Part shown: one piece after another, positions 48,001 through 57,800 of the stretch
Layout of the letters: each line of letters begins with the position of its first letter
How positions within the stretch are numbered: the stretch's first letter is position 1
Assembly (NCBI GenBank): GCA_017893485.1
Contig: CM030361.1
Location: 311,983,469 to 312,047,468, forward strand
Direction of reading: 5' to 3'
From: Hemerocallis citrina
Taxonomy: Eukaryota; Streptophyta; Magnoliopsida; Asparagales; Asphodelaceae
DNA length: 64,000 nt
Position numbers and translations under genes: made by a program
The notes under the pieces: model-generated
What the model saw: only the letters and a program-made list of their open reading frames with translations
What the model was told of the DNA's origin: nothing
The model's database searches: none

Positions 48001-50855
48001 AGGGGATCTACAATTGAAGTACACAAGTTTGCCGTCATATTAGCATCTTCATCTTGGATCAGCTTGTCCTTTAGATGCCTTGCTTTATTTCCATCTGACG
48101 AGATGAAGTCGAGGGTATATTTAATGCTCAGTTCAGTCCTTGACAGCGCTATATGCCCTGAGTTTGGACAGCCTATCAGAGATGCCTACGTTCATCTCCC
48201 TCCTGACCCTATTGATTTGCTGTTTCTGTTGGGTCAAAGGGGTTCATTTGAGCCTCACTTGACATGTCAGCGTGCAGTTCTTCTGATATTATACTTTAGC
48301 TCACTGTACAGTGAAAGGTACAGTTTCTATTTCATCACCTTCTTCTTTCTATTTGCATTTGAGGGTTTAAAAAGACTAAAATTTTGGTTTCCCAACAAAC
48401 TTCTCTACAGTCTTGCTGACAATAACCAGGTCCTGGCTTCGCTGGAACAATATGTTCTTGTAAATAGCAGCAACTTTTCGTGTGGAGCTGCTGATTCTAT
48501 GATGCTGACTCAACTAGTGCTTCTCTATGGACTCGCAAGAGGTAATTCAATCGGCCACAGATCACCATACAGTCTAGAAGCTGAGAAAGCCTTGTTTACT
48601 TTAATAGTTGAGCAGGAATGGGATTTTCTAGCTATGGGCGTCCATCCACTATCATTGAAATGGCTATTCCAACAAGAAGAGATCATACCATCATTATTGG
48701 TCCAGATTCTTCATTTTTGTAGACTTTATAGCAGTAACAAGACTCAAATTAACTTTCATGCAACTGAAGTCCAGACAATGGGCATACAAAACATTGCAGA
48801 ACTGGTTATTTCTGGGGATAACTGTATGGCGTCACTTCTAATATCATTGCTGAAGCAGGTGCACGAAGATTGTAGTGAAGAATCTGAATATGATATGCAA
48901 TCTGTAGTGAATGTCATGGCAGGAATTCTAGATATATACCCTGAGGCTTCTAACCAGTTCTGCTTGCAGGGCATTTCAGATGCTTTCCACCATGTGTATT
49001 CTTCTTCACTATGCTCTTCACACATCTTTACAGAATGCTCCATTTTGATCTTCAACATCCTTTACTCGGCAAATCATACAACTCTTTCTGAAGATGGGGA
49101 GTGGTTTAAAGTTACTGTGAAGGTAATCCAGGTTTTCACAGTAAGGCAGGTCTTCTATTATTAGTTCAGTCTGATTTGATTTGTTGATGATGCATAATTT
49201 TGGTGACCAGAAATTAGAACTAGTGAAATAATATGTACTTACTTGAACTTGCTTTCAGTTTTGGGAAATATCATATATATGCTCAGTCACCAATATGAAA
49301 TCTCGAGGGAGGCCGGGTACCTCCATTTCGTAAAGAAATCTTGTACAGCCCTGTTTGAGGACAAAATTTGATAGTTTCGAACAGTAGATAACTTCTAGAG
49401 TTTGAAAGATCCAATACTCTTTATTCACAGAATAACTAGCTAACTGGGTAATTGTGTTCTTCTACAGTTACTGGAGTTTGTAAACCCCAAATTGGCATCT
49501 CACTCATTTGATGAAGAAGGATGCTTAGTAATTGGGATATTTTGCCTTATCCTATACCATTCCACAAGCCGTGTCCTAAGAGAAGCTTCTTTAGCCATCC
49601 TGCTGAACAAATCTTTGATATGTGCAGTTGAAAACATAGTACAAATGGTTTGTGCAAAAGGTCCATCTTTAGTTGATCGAGAAGAAACAACAATGGGGGA
49701 ATGCTTAATATTTGTCCTCTTGTTATACTTTTTCTCCTTGAAAAGGTTGGTATGGTAACTAATCTTTCCATGCCCTATACCAAATGCTACAAGCCTACTA
49801 ACAGATATTTCCCTCAGCTTAAATGCTATTTTTCAGGAAACTTTTTATTGGCAAGATTTTCTCCAACCATCATCAGATGAAGTGCAACAACTGCCAGTTA
49901 TATGCATAAAATGCCATGATTTATGTAGGTTGATACATTTTGGCACATCTTTGGTTAAGCTGGTTGCCTCACACTGCCTGGTGGAGGTGCTCTCTACAGT
50001 TTCAGACCGGAGGAACAGACAAAATGATGATGAACTGCTAAGATGCTCCTCAACCTACTTAGAGTCCATAATATCTGTGATTGAAGGATTCGTATTTTAC
50101 GACGACTGCACAGTAGCGACTAACTGTGGCATTTGTTTGTCTCTAATGATAAACTCAGAAAAGCTGGGGTTACTGGAGAAGACGGCGGTGATAAAGCAGT
50201 CAAAATGGTTGAGACTGATATTGGAGGAATTGGCGATGAATTTGGTAGTTCCTAGTCTGGCATCCAAATACTTGACAAATCAGCAGCATAAGTCTGCAGC
50301 TCGCATTGCTGCTACATTGCTTAGGTTGGATAAGGTGCCAGGGTGGATAAGATCTATCTTCGATACTTGTTGCATCACTGGTATAGTTGAAAACCTTTCT
50401 GCCAACAATGTTAGTGCTGAGATGGTTATGCTGTTCCGAGAGCTTATGACCAGAAAATTTCTAAACGAGGAGCAGGTTGCTCGCCTACATCAATTATTTC
50501 AGGTGAAGTAAAACTTTGCCTATTTTTCTAGTATCTACATATATGTACTTTTGTCTTCTCGTTATGCAGTGGTGTAATGTACAATCCCTTTTCATAGAAG
50601 TTGAAACAGATTTCTGTAAGTTTTCAGGTATGCAGAAAGCAAGTGTACAAAGAGACGTTCAAAGAGGCTTTGACAGAAAGTAGTTCAGAGAAGTTGGTCA
50701 GTTTTCCAGATGTTAAAGGTAAAATATGCGGGCTTCTCCTTGGCCTCACGCAATTCCCAGCGACAGATAGTAATGCAGTGGAGGCAGTAGAGCATAACAG
50801 GTTGTTGGCAGAAATAGATACGTTCTTTGAGGAGTCTTCTGCTTTATCATTGTAA
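45079..50855 (+). CDS. PRD1-like meiotic recombination initiation protein
   Basis: Putative orthologue of plant PRD1, homologous to mammalian MEI1, needed with SPO11 for meiotic double-strand breaks. Exons inferred from frame continuity and GT-AG borders: 45079-45645, 45789-45901, 46069-46265, 46941-47249, 47357-48317, 48411-49122, 49468-49749, 49837-50502, 50628-50855. They sum to 4035 bp, 1344 residues, close to the roughly 1330 I recall for Arabidopsis PRD1. Recognition rests on stretches I know from the family: SCGKGHRRSLVL with CLVCFSALVSDP near the N-terminus, LHCFGVLLNS, RGEILFVLYKLSD, CHDLCRLIHFG and SLVKLVASHCLVE. The first ~50 residues are very acidic. The rest is helical repeat-like with no enzymatic motif. 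An upstream in-frame GTG at 45055 is not a plausible plant start. For intron 7 two donors exist; 49749 keeps the frame, 49745 does not. Phases of all exons agree and no stop interrupts the model, so the gene looks intact. Confidence 0.88.
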
Positions 50856-51347
50856 TGATGATGTTTAAAATAACTGTCTCCAATTAAAGTGCAAAACTGA
50901 CACTAAAAGCGAGGTTTTGGTTGGGTTATCAACATAGAAAAGTTCAATACTGCCATTTTCTTCCAAGTTCCTTCTCTATATATCTACGAGGAGCATTGCA
51001 CCTTGTAGACTGTTTGCATATTTCCCAGCATTTTTTGTTTCTCTCTTCTATCACCTTTTACTTTATATCTCCGCAGGCTAATGTTTGAAATAGGTTGAGT
51101 TTTGGACCTTTTTTTTTCTTCCCCTTTTTTCCAAATCCCCTAATAATCTAACCAACAGCTTTGAGGGCAATAAAATAAATATTTGTTATGAATTTTGCGA
51201 TCATTCATTATTCTCATTTCATACATAAGAGTCATCAAACTTGAAATTTATATCAAGCAATGGGACAAAAGGGTAATAGCATAATTCAAACTAAGCGGAA
51301 AGGGATTTAATTGCTTAACAGTAGGGGCTTCTTAATTTATGTTGAGA
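50856..51347 (+). other. 3' flank of the PRD1-like gene
   Basis: Non-coding, T-rich then AT-rich. AATAAA-like signals near 51168-51178 could serve as a poly-A signal. Nothing else seen before the LTR-like block. Confidence 0.35.
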
Positions 51348-51944
51348 TGTTAGGAAACAACAAACAACCAATGACACCAATCAGCATAAACTACAAAGCA
51401 AAACTAAATTACACCAATGACACAAGCACACAAGAATTATCCAGGTTCGGGCTTTCGTTTTAATCCTGTGGAGGAAGAACCCGAGATGTTATTTCAACTA
51501 GAGAAGATACAAGAATGTTACAATTCTCACCACGATTCTCTCTTTCAAGCCTAACCGGAACTTGCTTGCTGTTTACAATGGAGAAACCTCTCATCCTCTC
51601 AGATGAAGTACTATCTTTTTCTATTTGACACTCAATAGAATCATATCATTTCAGGAGCCGTTACAATTGATTATATAAAGATCTAGAGAAACCCTAGTTA
51701 GATACACTTGATACACTGACCATCCGATTATTACTGAAGAAATAACCCTACATTGAGAGCATGGCCGGTCCTAAGAAATCAGAGGCCCCATGCGAAACTT
51801 AAAATTGGGCCTTAATATAAGAAAATTTATTATCGATTTAGTGTTTTATGACTTTAATGTTCCATAAAATAAAATATAACTAAGAGGTTCAAATAAAAAT
51901 ATATTTTAAGAGGCAATTCTAATTTTCTAATTCATTTTGTTTAG

Positions 51945-51979
<35 letters not shown>

Positions 51980-52904
51980 CGCCCCCAAACCCACAAAAAA
52001 AAAAAAAAAAATATTGATAGACTCATATTAAGAATGATTGCACAAAGAATTAAGAATAACACCTCTGGAAAAAGGGAAAAAAATCGCAGCAAATTACCTT
52101 TGAGAATCACAGACTTTGGAGTTTGGAGGATGATAATCAATTACAGAGAGTGAGAGAGATGATGTTGTATCAATGAAAAAATGATAAAGATTGAACCTCT
52201 AATTTATTTGTGAGAAAGTGAAAAAGTTATGAAGAATGGAGTTTTTTCTTCTTCTTTTGTTTGGTCCTTATTTATTTGGGTAGCCAGCTGACCACACGAG
52301 AAAATTTAGCCAAACTCCCAGTTCGACCGTGTGCATTTGAATTGCTGGGAAAAAAGAAAGAAAGAAAAAAACCAACAACTCGATTCAAACCCATAACCAT
52401 TTATAACCATCTTGGTGATTCTTAACCAACTAAGCTACAATACTAGCTGTTACAATAGTATTTTTATTACTTACGTAATATTCATATAGTATATTGAATT
52501 TTGGGACCTTAAAAATCGAAGGCCCTGTGTGGTTGCACCACTCGCACATCCCCAGGGCCAGCCCTGATTGAGAGCCATACGATCTGACTTGAAGACGAAG
52601 TTGGGTTTCTCACGAATCAGCCAGACCCGAGTCCAAAAATTCATAAATATCGCGATCGGTCGACCGACACCAAGGTGCGGTCGACAGTCCCCCTTGTGAA
52701 AAAACCCTGTACAGTCGGGCGGTCGACCGACCCCTAGTGCGGTCGACCGCTACTGCGAATGTTGCTGCTACTGACTACTTATCTCCTTTATCTTCAATCA
52801 TTCGCTTCGATTATTCTCATCGTTTCATCATCTTCTTTATTGAACATGTGTATGCAAGAGATATAAATCGAACAAGGTTGTGGGTTCGTTCATTTACCCT
52901 AACA
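51348..52904 (-). mobile_element. LTR-like repeat (probable solo LTR), interrupted by a hAT element
   Basis: The block begins TGTTAGGAAAC and ends ACCCTAACA, giving TG...CA ends with TGTTAGG/CCTAACA inverted termini. On the minus strand a TATA-like CTTTATATAATC (near 51680) and a GTTCGGGCTTTCG-type stretch are consistent with an LTR. Without the nested hAT copy (51760-52566 plus its duplication) it is about 742 bp. The right part carries four copies of CGGTCGAC-type palindromes. The flanks (TGAGA left, AAGTA right) do not form a target duplication, so the limits or the solo-LTR status are uncertain. Confidence 0.45.
51760..52566. mobile_element. Non-autonomous hAT element (807 bp)
   Basis: Flanked by a perfect 8 bp duplication ATTGAGAG (51752-51759 and 52567-52574). 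The termini are CATGGCCGGTCCTAAG at the left and CCCAGGGCCAGCCCTG at the right, imperfect inverted versions of the CAGGGCYGGCCCTG end familiar from plant hAT elements. The inside is AT-rich and non-coding, with a long C run (about 51946-51978), an A run and GAGAGTGAGAGAG. It is inserted in an LTR-like repeat, so it is the younger of the two. Confidence 0.88.
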
Positions 52905-53345
52905 AAGTAGGGAAAATGTTTGTAGGAAAAATTTTGGGTTTGGAATCTCGCGCTTACAGACCTAGACCAATTTATAGCTTAGGAAAGATGAAGCATGAAA
53001 GGATTTTTGGGTACAACAGGAAGAGAGGGGTTGTATAATGGAATTACATTCACATAAGACTGTAAAATAACCATGAAAGCATCATTTGATGGGCATAATA
53101 AGCAAATGTTCTGTATTATATAACACTAAGAAAGTGTATCAACAAAAACAGAAAACATGACGGTATTTCCAGATTGCAACTATTCACCTTAGATTATTCT
53201 ACAATAAGACCCGAAACGAAACAAGTATATATATGGGTTAGTCTATTATGAGAGGGTGAGCTGAGCTCCTTTTCGTGAGCTGAGCCGTTGGATCTCGATC
53301 CGATGGTTGAGATCTTTTTGGGTGTATGATGAAATTAAAGATGAA
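52905..53345. other. Intergenic; short GAGCTGAGCC-type dispersed motif
   Basis: Mostly unremarkable. From 53230 a stretch with GTTAGTCTATTATGAGAG, GAGCTGAGCTCC and GAGCTGAGCCGTTGGATCTC precedes the Helitron. Related wording (GATCCAACGGCTCAG inverted; GAGCTCATGAGCTGTGATGC) occurs at 36680-36730 and 31360-31410, so it is a dispersed repeat whose family I do not recognise. Confidence 0.35.
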
Positions 53346-53968
53346 TCTATATAATAAATTACAAAGAAAGCTATCAAGTGGCTCTCATTCAATCTCCCCT
53401 AAAATTAATGGCCTAAATTGATTCTCACAAAACTTATTTTTCCGCCCAAAATTTCAAACCCCAAAATTAAATTTTTCTCCTCCAAAACTAAAAAACTCAT
53501 TACTTTATTACTATCTCTCTCCTCTCTTCACCTTTTCATATTTCTCTCTTTCTCTCTCTTCACCTTTTCATATTTCTCTCTTTCTCTCTCTCCCTCTCTC
53601 TCCCATTCTTTCTTTATTTACTCAGAAATTTAGATTTTAAGATTTTAAGTTTGTAAAATTTTCAGAATTTTTATATTTTTTTTATTGCACATGTTATATT
53701 GAAAATAACAAATATCTCTTCGACAGTTAAATTTCATCATTTTCCACACTTAAAGTTCTAAGAAGTTGGATTGTACACCCTCATTTATAATTATTTTTCG
53801 ACATATACTAATAGAAACATGGACTTTTATTTACAACTAATTATTATCATACTATTCAAACTTGAACTACATAATTGTTGTTTTACTGTTTACAAAGTTT
53901 TTTGTAAAGTTTTTGTATTGTATCGTTCCGAAGACGTGCCGTAGGCACGTGCCCACGGGCAAATCTAG
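53346..53968 (+). mobile_element. Non-autonomous Helitron (623 bp)
   Basis: Starts TCTATATAATAAATTACAAA, preceded by A. Ends CTAG at 53965-53968, followed by T, as expected for insertion between A and T. Just before the end lies the typical 3' hairpin: ACGTGCC (53934-53940), loop GTA, GGCACGT (53944-53950), 14 bp before CTAG. No target duplication is expected or seen. No Rep/helicase coding; the middle is AT-rich with a (CT)n region (53512-53606). Homologous 5' regions occur at 36849 and, inverted, at 54481. Confidence 0.85.
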
Positions 53969-54001
53969 TTACCTTATAAAAATGGTTCTCTTGTATCTGA
54001 G

Positions 54002-54006
<5 letters not shown>

Positions 54007-54037
<31 letters not shown>

Positions 54038-54330
54038 AGAAGGGGCTTCGGGTGTATGATCAGAAGCAAAAGATCGGTGTGGGACAACGCGCAAGGCAGC
54101 TAGGAGGCGACGAGCTTGGGGCGGGCTGCGTGGGAGGTAGACGGGAGGTAAGCGGGGTGAGGCGGCTTGGAGGTGAGCAGCGTTAGGGGGTGGGATTTGA
54201 GAAAGATGGAGAGACAGAGAGAGAGAGGGGGGGAGGGGGGGGGGGGGTTCGGGAAGATGGAGAGAGAGAGAGAGGGGAGATAGAGAGAGAGAGAGAGCGG
54301 GGTGGAAGAGAGGAGGGGGGGGGGGACTTT
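54007..54330. repeat. Microsatellites: (CA)n, GA-rich and G runs
   Basis: (CA)n at about 54007-54034, then GAGA and G-rich runs from 54205 to 54330 inside the truncated Helitron copy. Open frames crossing this part encode only low-complexity Arg/Glu/Gly or Pro/Leu/Ser and are not genes. Confidence 0.9.
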
Positions 54331-54481
54331 TCGGGAGAGAGACGGGGATTTGAATTTGAGTTTTGGGATTTGAAATTTTGGGCAGAAAAAAATGTTTTGT
54401 GAGAATCAATTTGGACCATTGATTTTAGGGGAGTTTGAAGGAGCGCCACTTGATAGCTTTCTTTGTAATTTATTATATAGA
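54040..54481 (-). mobile_element. Inverted, 3'-truncated Helitron copy
   Basis: Read on the minus strand from 54481, TCTATATAATAAATTACAAA is followed by about 110 bp matching the 5' region of the Helitron at 53346 (shared AAGCTATCAAGTGGC and AATTGATTCTCACAAAAC). The copy runs into GA/CT-rich repeats and ends at the (CA)n tract. No 3' hairpin or CTAG is found. With the plus-strand copy it forms an inverted pair about 1.1 kb across. Confidence 0.7.
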
Positions 54482-54836
54482 TATAACCATACACAAATAC
54501 AAATAACAACGACTAGTAGTATAATTGGAAGAATTACAAAATAACTACATAAAAAAAATCGGAAGAATTACAAAATAACTATATAAAAAAAATCCTTATA
54601 GCAAGCCTTATCATTTGTCAAGCTATACTTAATTTATCACTCTACTCACGTCCCCTACTTCATATAAGACCACCACCTTGCAACCATACTACAGTAGACC
54701 GCATGCTATCTCACAACGGATATAAGGAAAATCAATATAAATTAGCTGCACGATTTAACCATTTCCCCATACTCCAACTTTAAATGAAGTCGGAATGTAG
54801 AGATCAAGCAGAAGCAAAATGGTGTCTTCACCCAAT
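54482..54836 (-). other. Non-coding 3' flank of the pseudouridine synthase gene
   Basis: AT-rich, with a short direct repeat (GAAGAATTACAAAATAACTA at about 54528 and 54562). It probably includes the 3' UTR of the minus-strand gene. Confidence 0.35.
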
Positions 54837-57800
54837 TCAGACCAAGTAAGACGACATGAGATTCCAACTAATCTTCATATGGGAAGGCAATGGTGCTACG
54901 AACCGAAGAACACTACACTTGTCAGAGGACCATGGATTGCCCTCATCATGCCATTCACCTGAATTACCGAGAAACTTTGCAATGTTGGGGATCACCATCT
55001 CCCTGCAATGGAGATGAAGCAGCGGGACTTTGGATAGCACACTTCCTTTCTGAACATCCAATCCCTTTGGTCTTCGCAGCTTGTATGGTGATCCAGATGA
55101 TGGTTCATAGTCTACTCTAGGCATTTGCTTCCATCTCTTGTGTACGAACCAACCATATTTATAATCTCCCACAATTGGGGTGCCCAGCGCTTCAGCACAA
55201 TGCACTCGGAGCTGAATATAAACATAAAATAATTGGTCTATCATATGTAGTCCATGAGGAAGGAAGATTACAGAGTTAAAAGAACATGAATGAGACAGGA
55301 AAGAATATTCAGTAGATATTTATGAAAAATGAACACTACAAAATCCAAAGCCAGCAACAAACCTAACCTCCAGTTAACACAGTATCTTACCACCTATAAA
55401 GTTCATTGAATTTTCTTAATGAGTCTGAGCATAACTACCTGATGTTTCCTACCCGTAAGCGGACGCAGCTCCAACCATGAGCAACCATTAATGGTGGGTC
55501 CCAAAACACGATATTCAGTGACAGCTTCTTGAGAACTGTCCGTGCCTGAAGGATGAGCCAGAATGACTCTTTCCATTGTCCCATCATTAAGGAAAAGCTA
55601 AAGAAACATTTTAACAAAGGAATATAAGGAACCGAGCAATCAGATAACTGGTGGAACTTCCCATGCTTAAATATCATGAATGAAATTAAAGCATGGATAA
55701 TATGCAAATTGAATGAAAAAATGTGTACTCGATTAAATGGTGAACTTCCTATGCTTAGATATCATGAATGAAATCAAAGCATGGAAAATATGCAAACTGA
55801 ATTAAAAATTGTGGAAGATACCTTCGAAAGTGGAGCAGAAATAATGCCTTGCTTTTCTTCAGGACAGCCTATAACCAATGCCCAATACCTCTGCATTGTT
55901 GCTTCACAAGCATTGTTCCAGACCTGTGCAGTTTAGAAGCATGGAGATTTTTTATTTAGAAAAGCTGTCCACATTTTTTGTATTACTCAAAGCAATACAA
56001 ATTATTCTCATTTAAACAAGGATGACACTGGTAGTACTGTTACAACTTATGTAGACAAAATTAATTTTTAATGTAAAATTAAAAACAACAAATTAAATTT
56101 CTACTCAAATTTAATTGTACTTATACTGTTATGAAAACAGTATAATTCACTATCAGCAAAGAACAAAAGGAAGATACTGAATCTTCAATTCGAACCTTGA
56201 TAAATGTGAATTAAAGGAACTGTTTCGCAAACAGTGTATATCACTGTACACAAAGCACAGAAAGAAGATATGTTATCTTCAATTCCGACCTTGAGTATGG
56301 TGAAGGAAGAAATAAAAACAGACTGAGGCTTGTCGAAGCAATGTCCTTAAGACGTTAATTTCTGCCTCTGCAACGGTGTACACAGGTTATTACGGCAGTC
56401 GTCTCCCAAGATACAACAGTCAGAACTCCATTAACTTACACTAGAATAATGGAGGCTCGGGCGAGATCAGATATGATGACAGTGTATGTGATATGCTATG
56501 TTGATACAGGAGATAGGGAACTATGAAAATAGGATTCGGATTTGATCAGAATCCTATCCTATTTATAGGCCTAATCCTGTGGCAGTTGCTGCAACTGTTC
56601 AGACACAACTGTCCCGACAGTTGCAACTGCCCGTATCAGATCAGAACTGACGGCAGTTGCTGCAACAGTTGTTGCAACAGTTGTTGCAACTGTTCTTCAG
56701 ACAAAACTGTTGCAACTGCCCGTATCCAGCTCAAAACAGAGCTGAATTTCTGCAAAAAAAAATAAGTTTACTGAAAGCCAAAGCCAAAGCCAAGGCCAAG
56801 GCCAAGGCCAAGGCCAAGGCCCAGGCCCAGGCCCGAGCCCGAGCCCGAGCCCGTGCCCGTGCCCGCGCCCGTGTCCGGGTCCGGTCCGGTCCGGTCCGGC
56901 CCGGCCCGGCCGGGCCGGGCGGGCGCGCGCGTGTGTTCCACACCGACGCCCAAGTTGGGTGTGTTCTCCCTCCGGAGAAAATATTCGTACCCCTAAGGGC
57001 ACAACCCTTTGGCTCAGTTTTTAACTTATAACTCCATTTGCTTTTTTGCTCCTTACCGATATGGGACTAAGTTTAGATGTCACATATCAAGCAAAAGTTC
57101 AATTCTTCATTTCAACAAGCTAACTTTGGAGGCGAATATTTCATTCATTTGAAATCGGTTTTGGACATGTGAGTACATCATTTTGTACGTCTTGATGAGT
57201 ACAATATGATGGAATCGATTTCCAACAATCCCCCACATGAATGATAATTTTCGTCTCTCACCTTACAACAGGTGCATATCACAGTGTGCAATTTGAAACA
57301 GTGTCGCATCGTGGATAGGTAGATATTTCACTTTGAACCTTCCCTAGTTAAAGTTTATCGGACATACTTGGCTAATCGGTGAAATATTTCATCTTGAACC
57401 GTCAGCCGTTTGTGTATACCCAAGCAATAAACTCTACACAACATTGTGATCTTCACATCCAATCTCTCGGTTGTGTTCATTTTGGTCCTGAACAAATCTC
57501 AGTTCTGCGAGTGTTTTTAGAGAACTCCAGCCTTTCAAAATTCTCATAGAGCCGACCCAGCTCACACTTACATAGGTGACCGCATCCATAAAGAGTACCC
57601 TACAATACTCCACTTGTGATTTTCAAGATATGGACGTCATTAAAAGCATAGCTTATCCTTTTAATACTTCTGTAGGTATGCATTTATTTCGCACCCTAGG
57701 AATGAGATGGACCTGAGTCCAAATGCATTACTGTTTGAGTTACTCATAACTGGTTGTCCTATTGAACCTGGTCCGTGGGATCTCCAGTCGCCAGGTTAGG

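Noticed and set aside
53346..54481. One 1.1 kb terminal-inverted-repeat transposon instead of two Helitron copies
   Set aside because: The hairpin plus CTAG at 53932-53968 and insertion between A and T fit a complete Helitron, and no target duplication flanks the larger interval. Kept only as an alternative.
53969..54509. Pro/Ser/Leu-rich and Arg/Glu/Gly-rich open frames
   Set aside because: Low-complexity products of GA/CT and G runs in a truncated Helitron.
56657..57002. Ala-Lys and Pro-Gly repeat proteins in the copia LTRs (also 62423-62804)
   Set aside because: Translations of the LTR hexamer array; identical frames occur in both LTRs and no coding role is known there.
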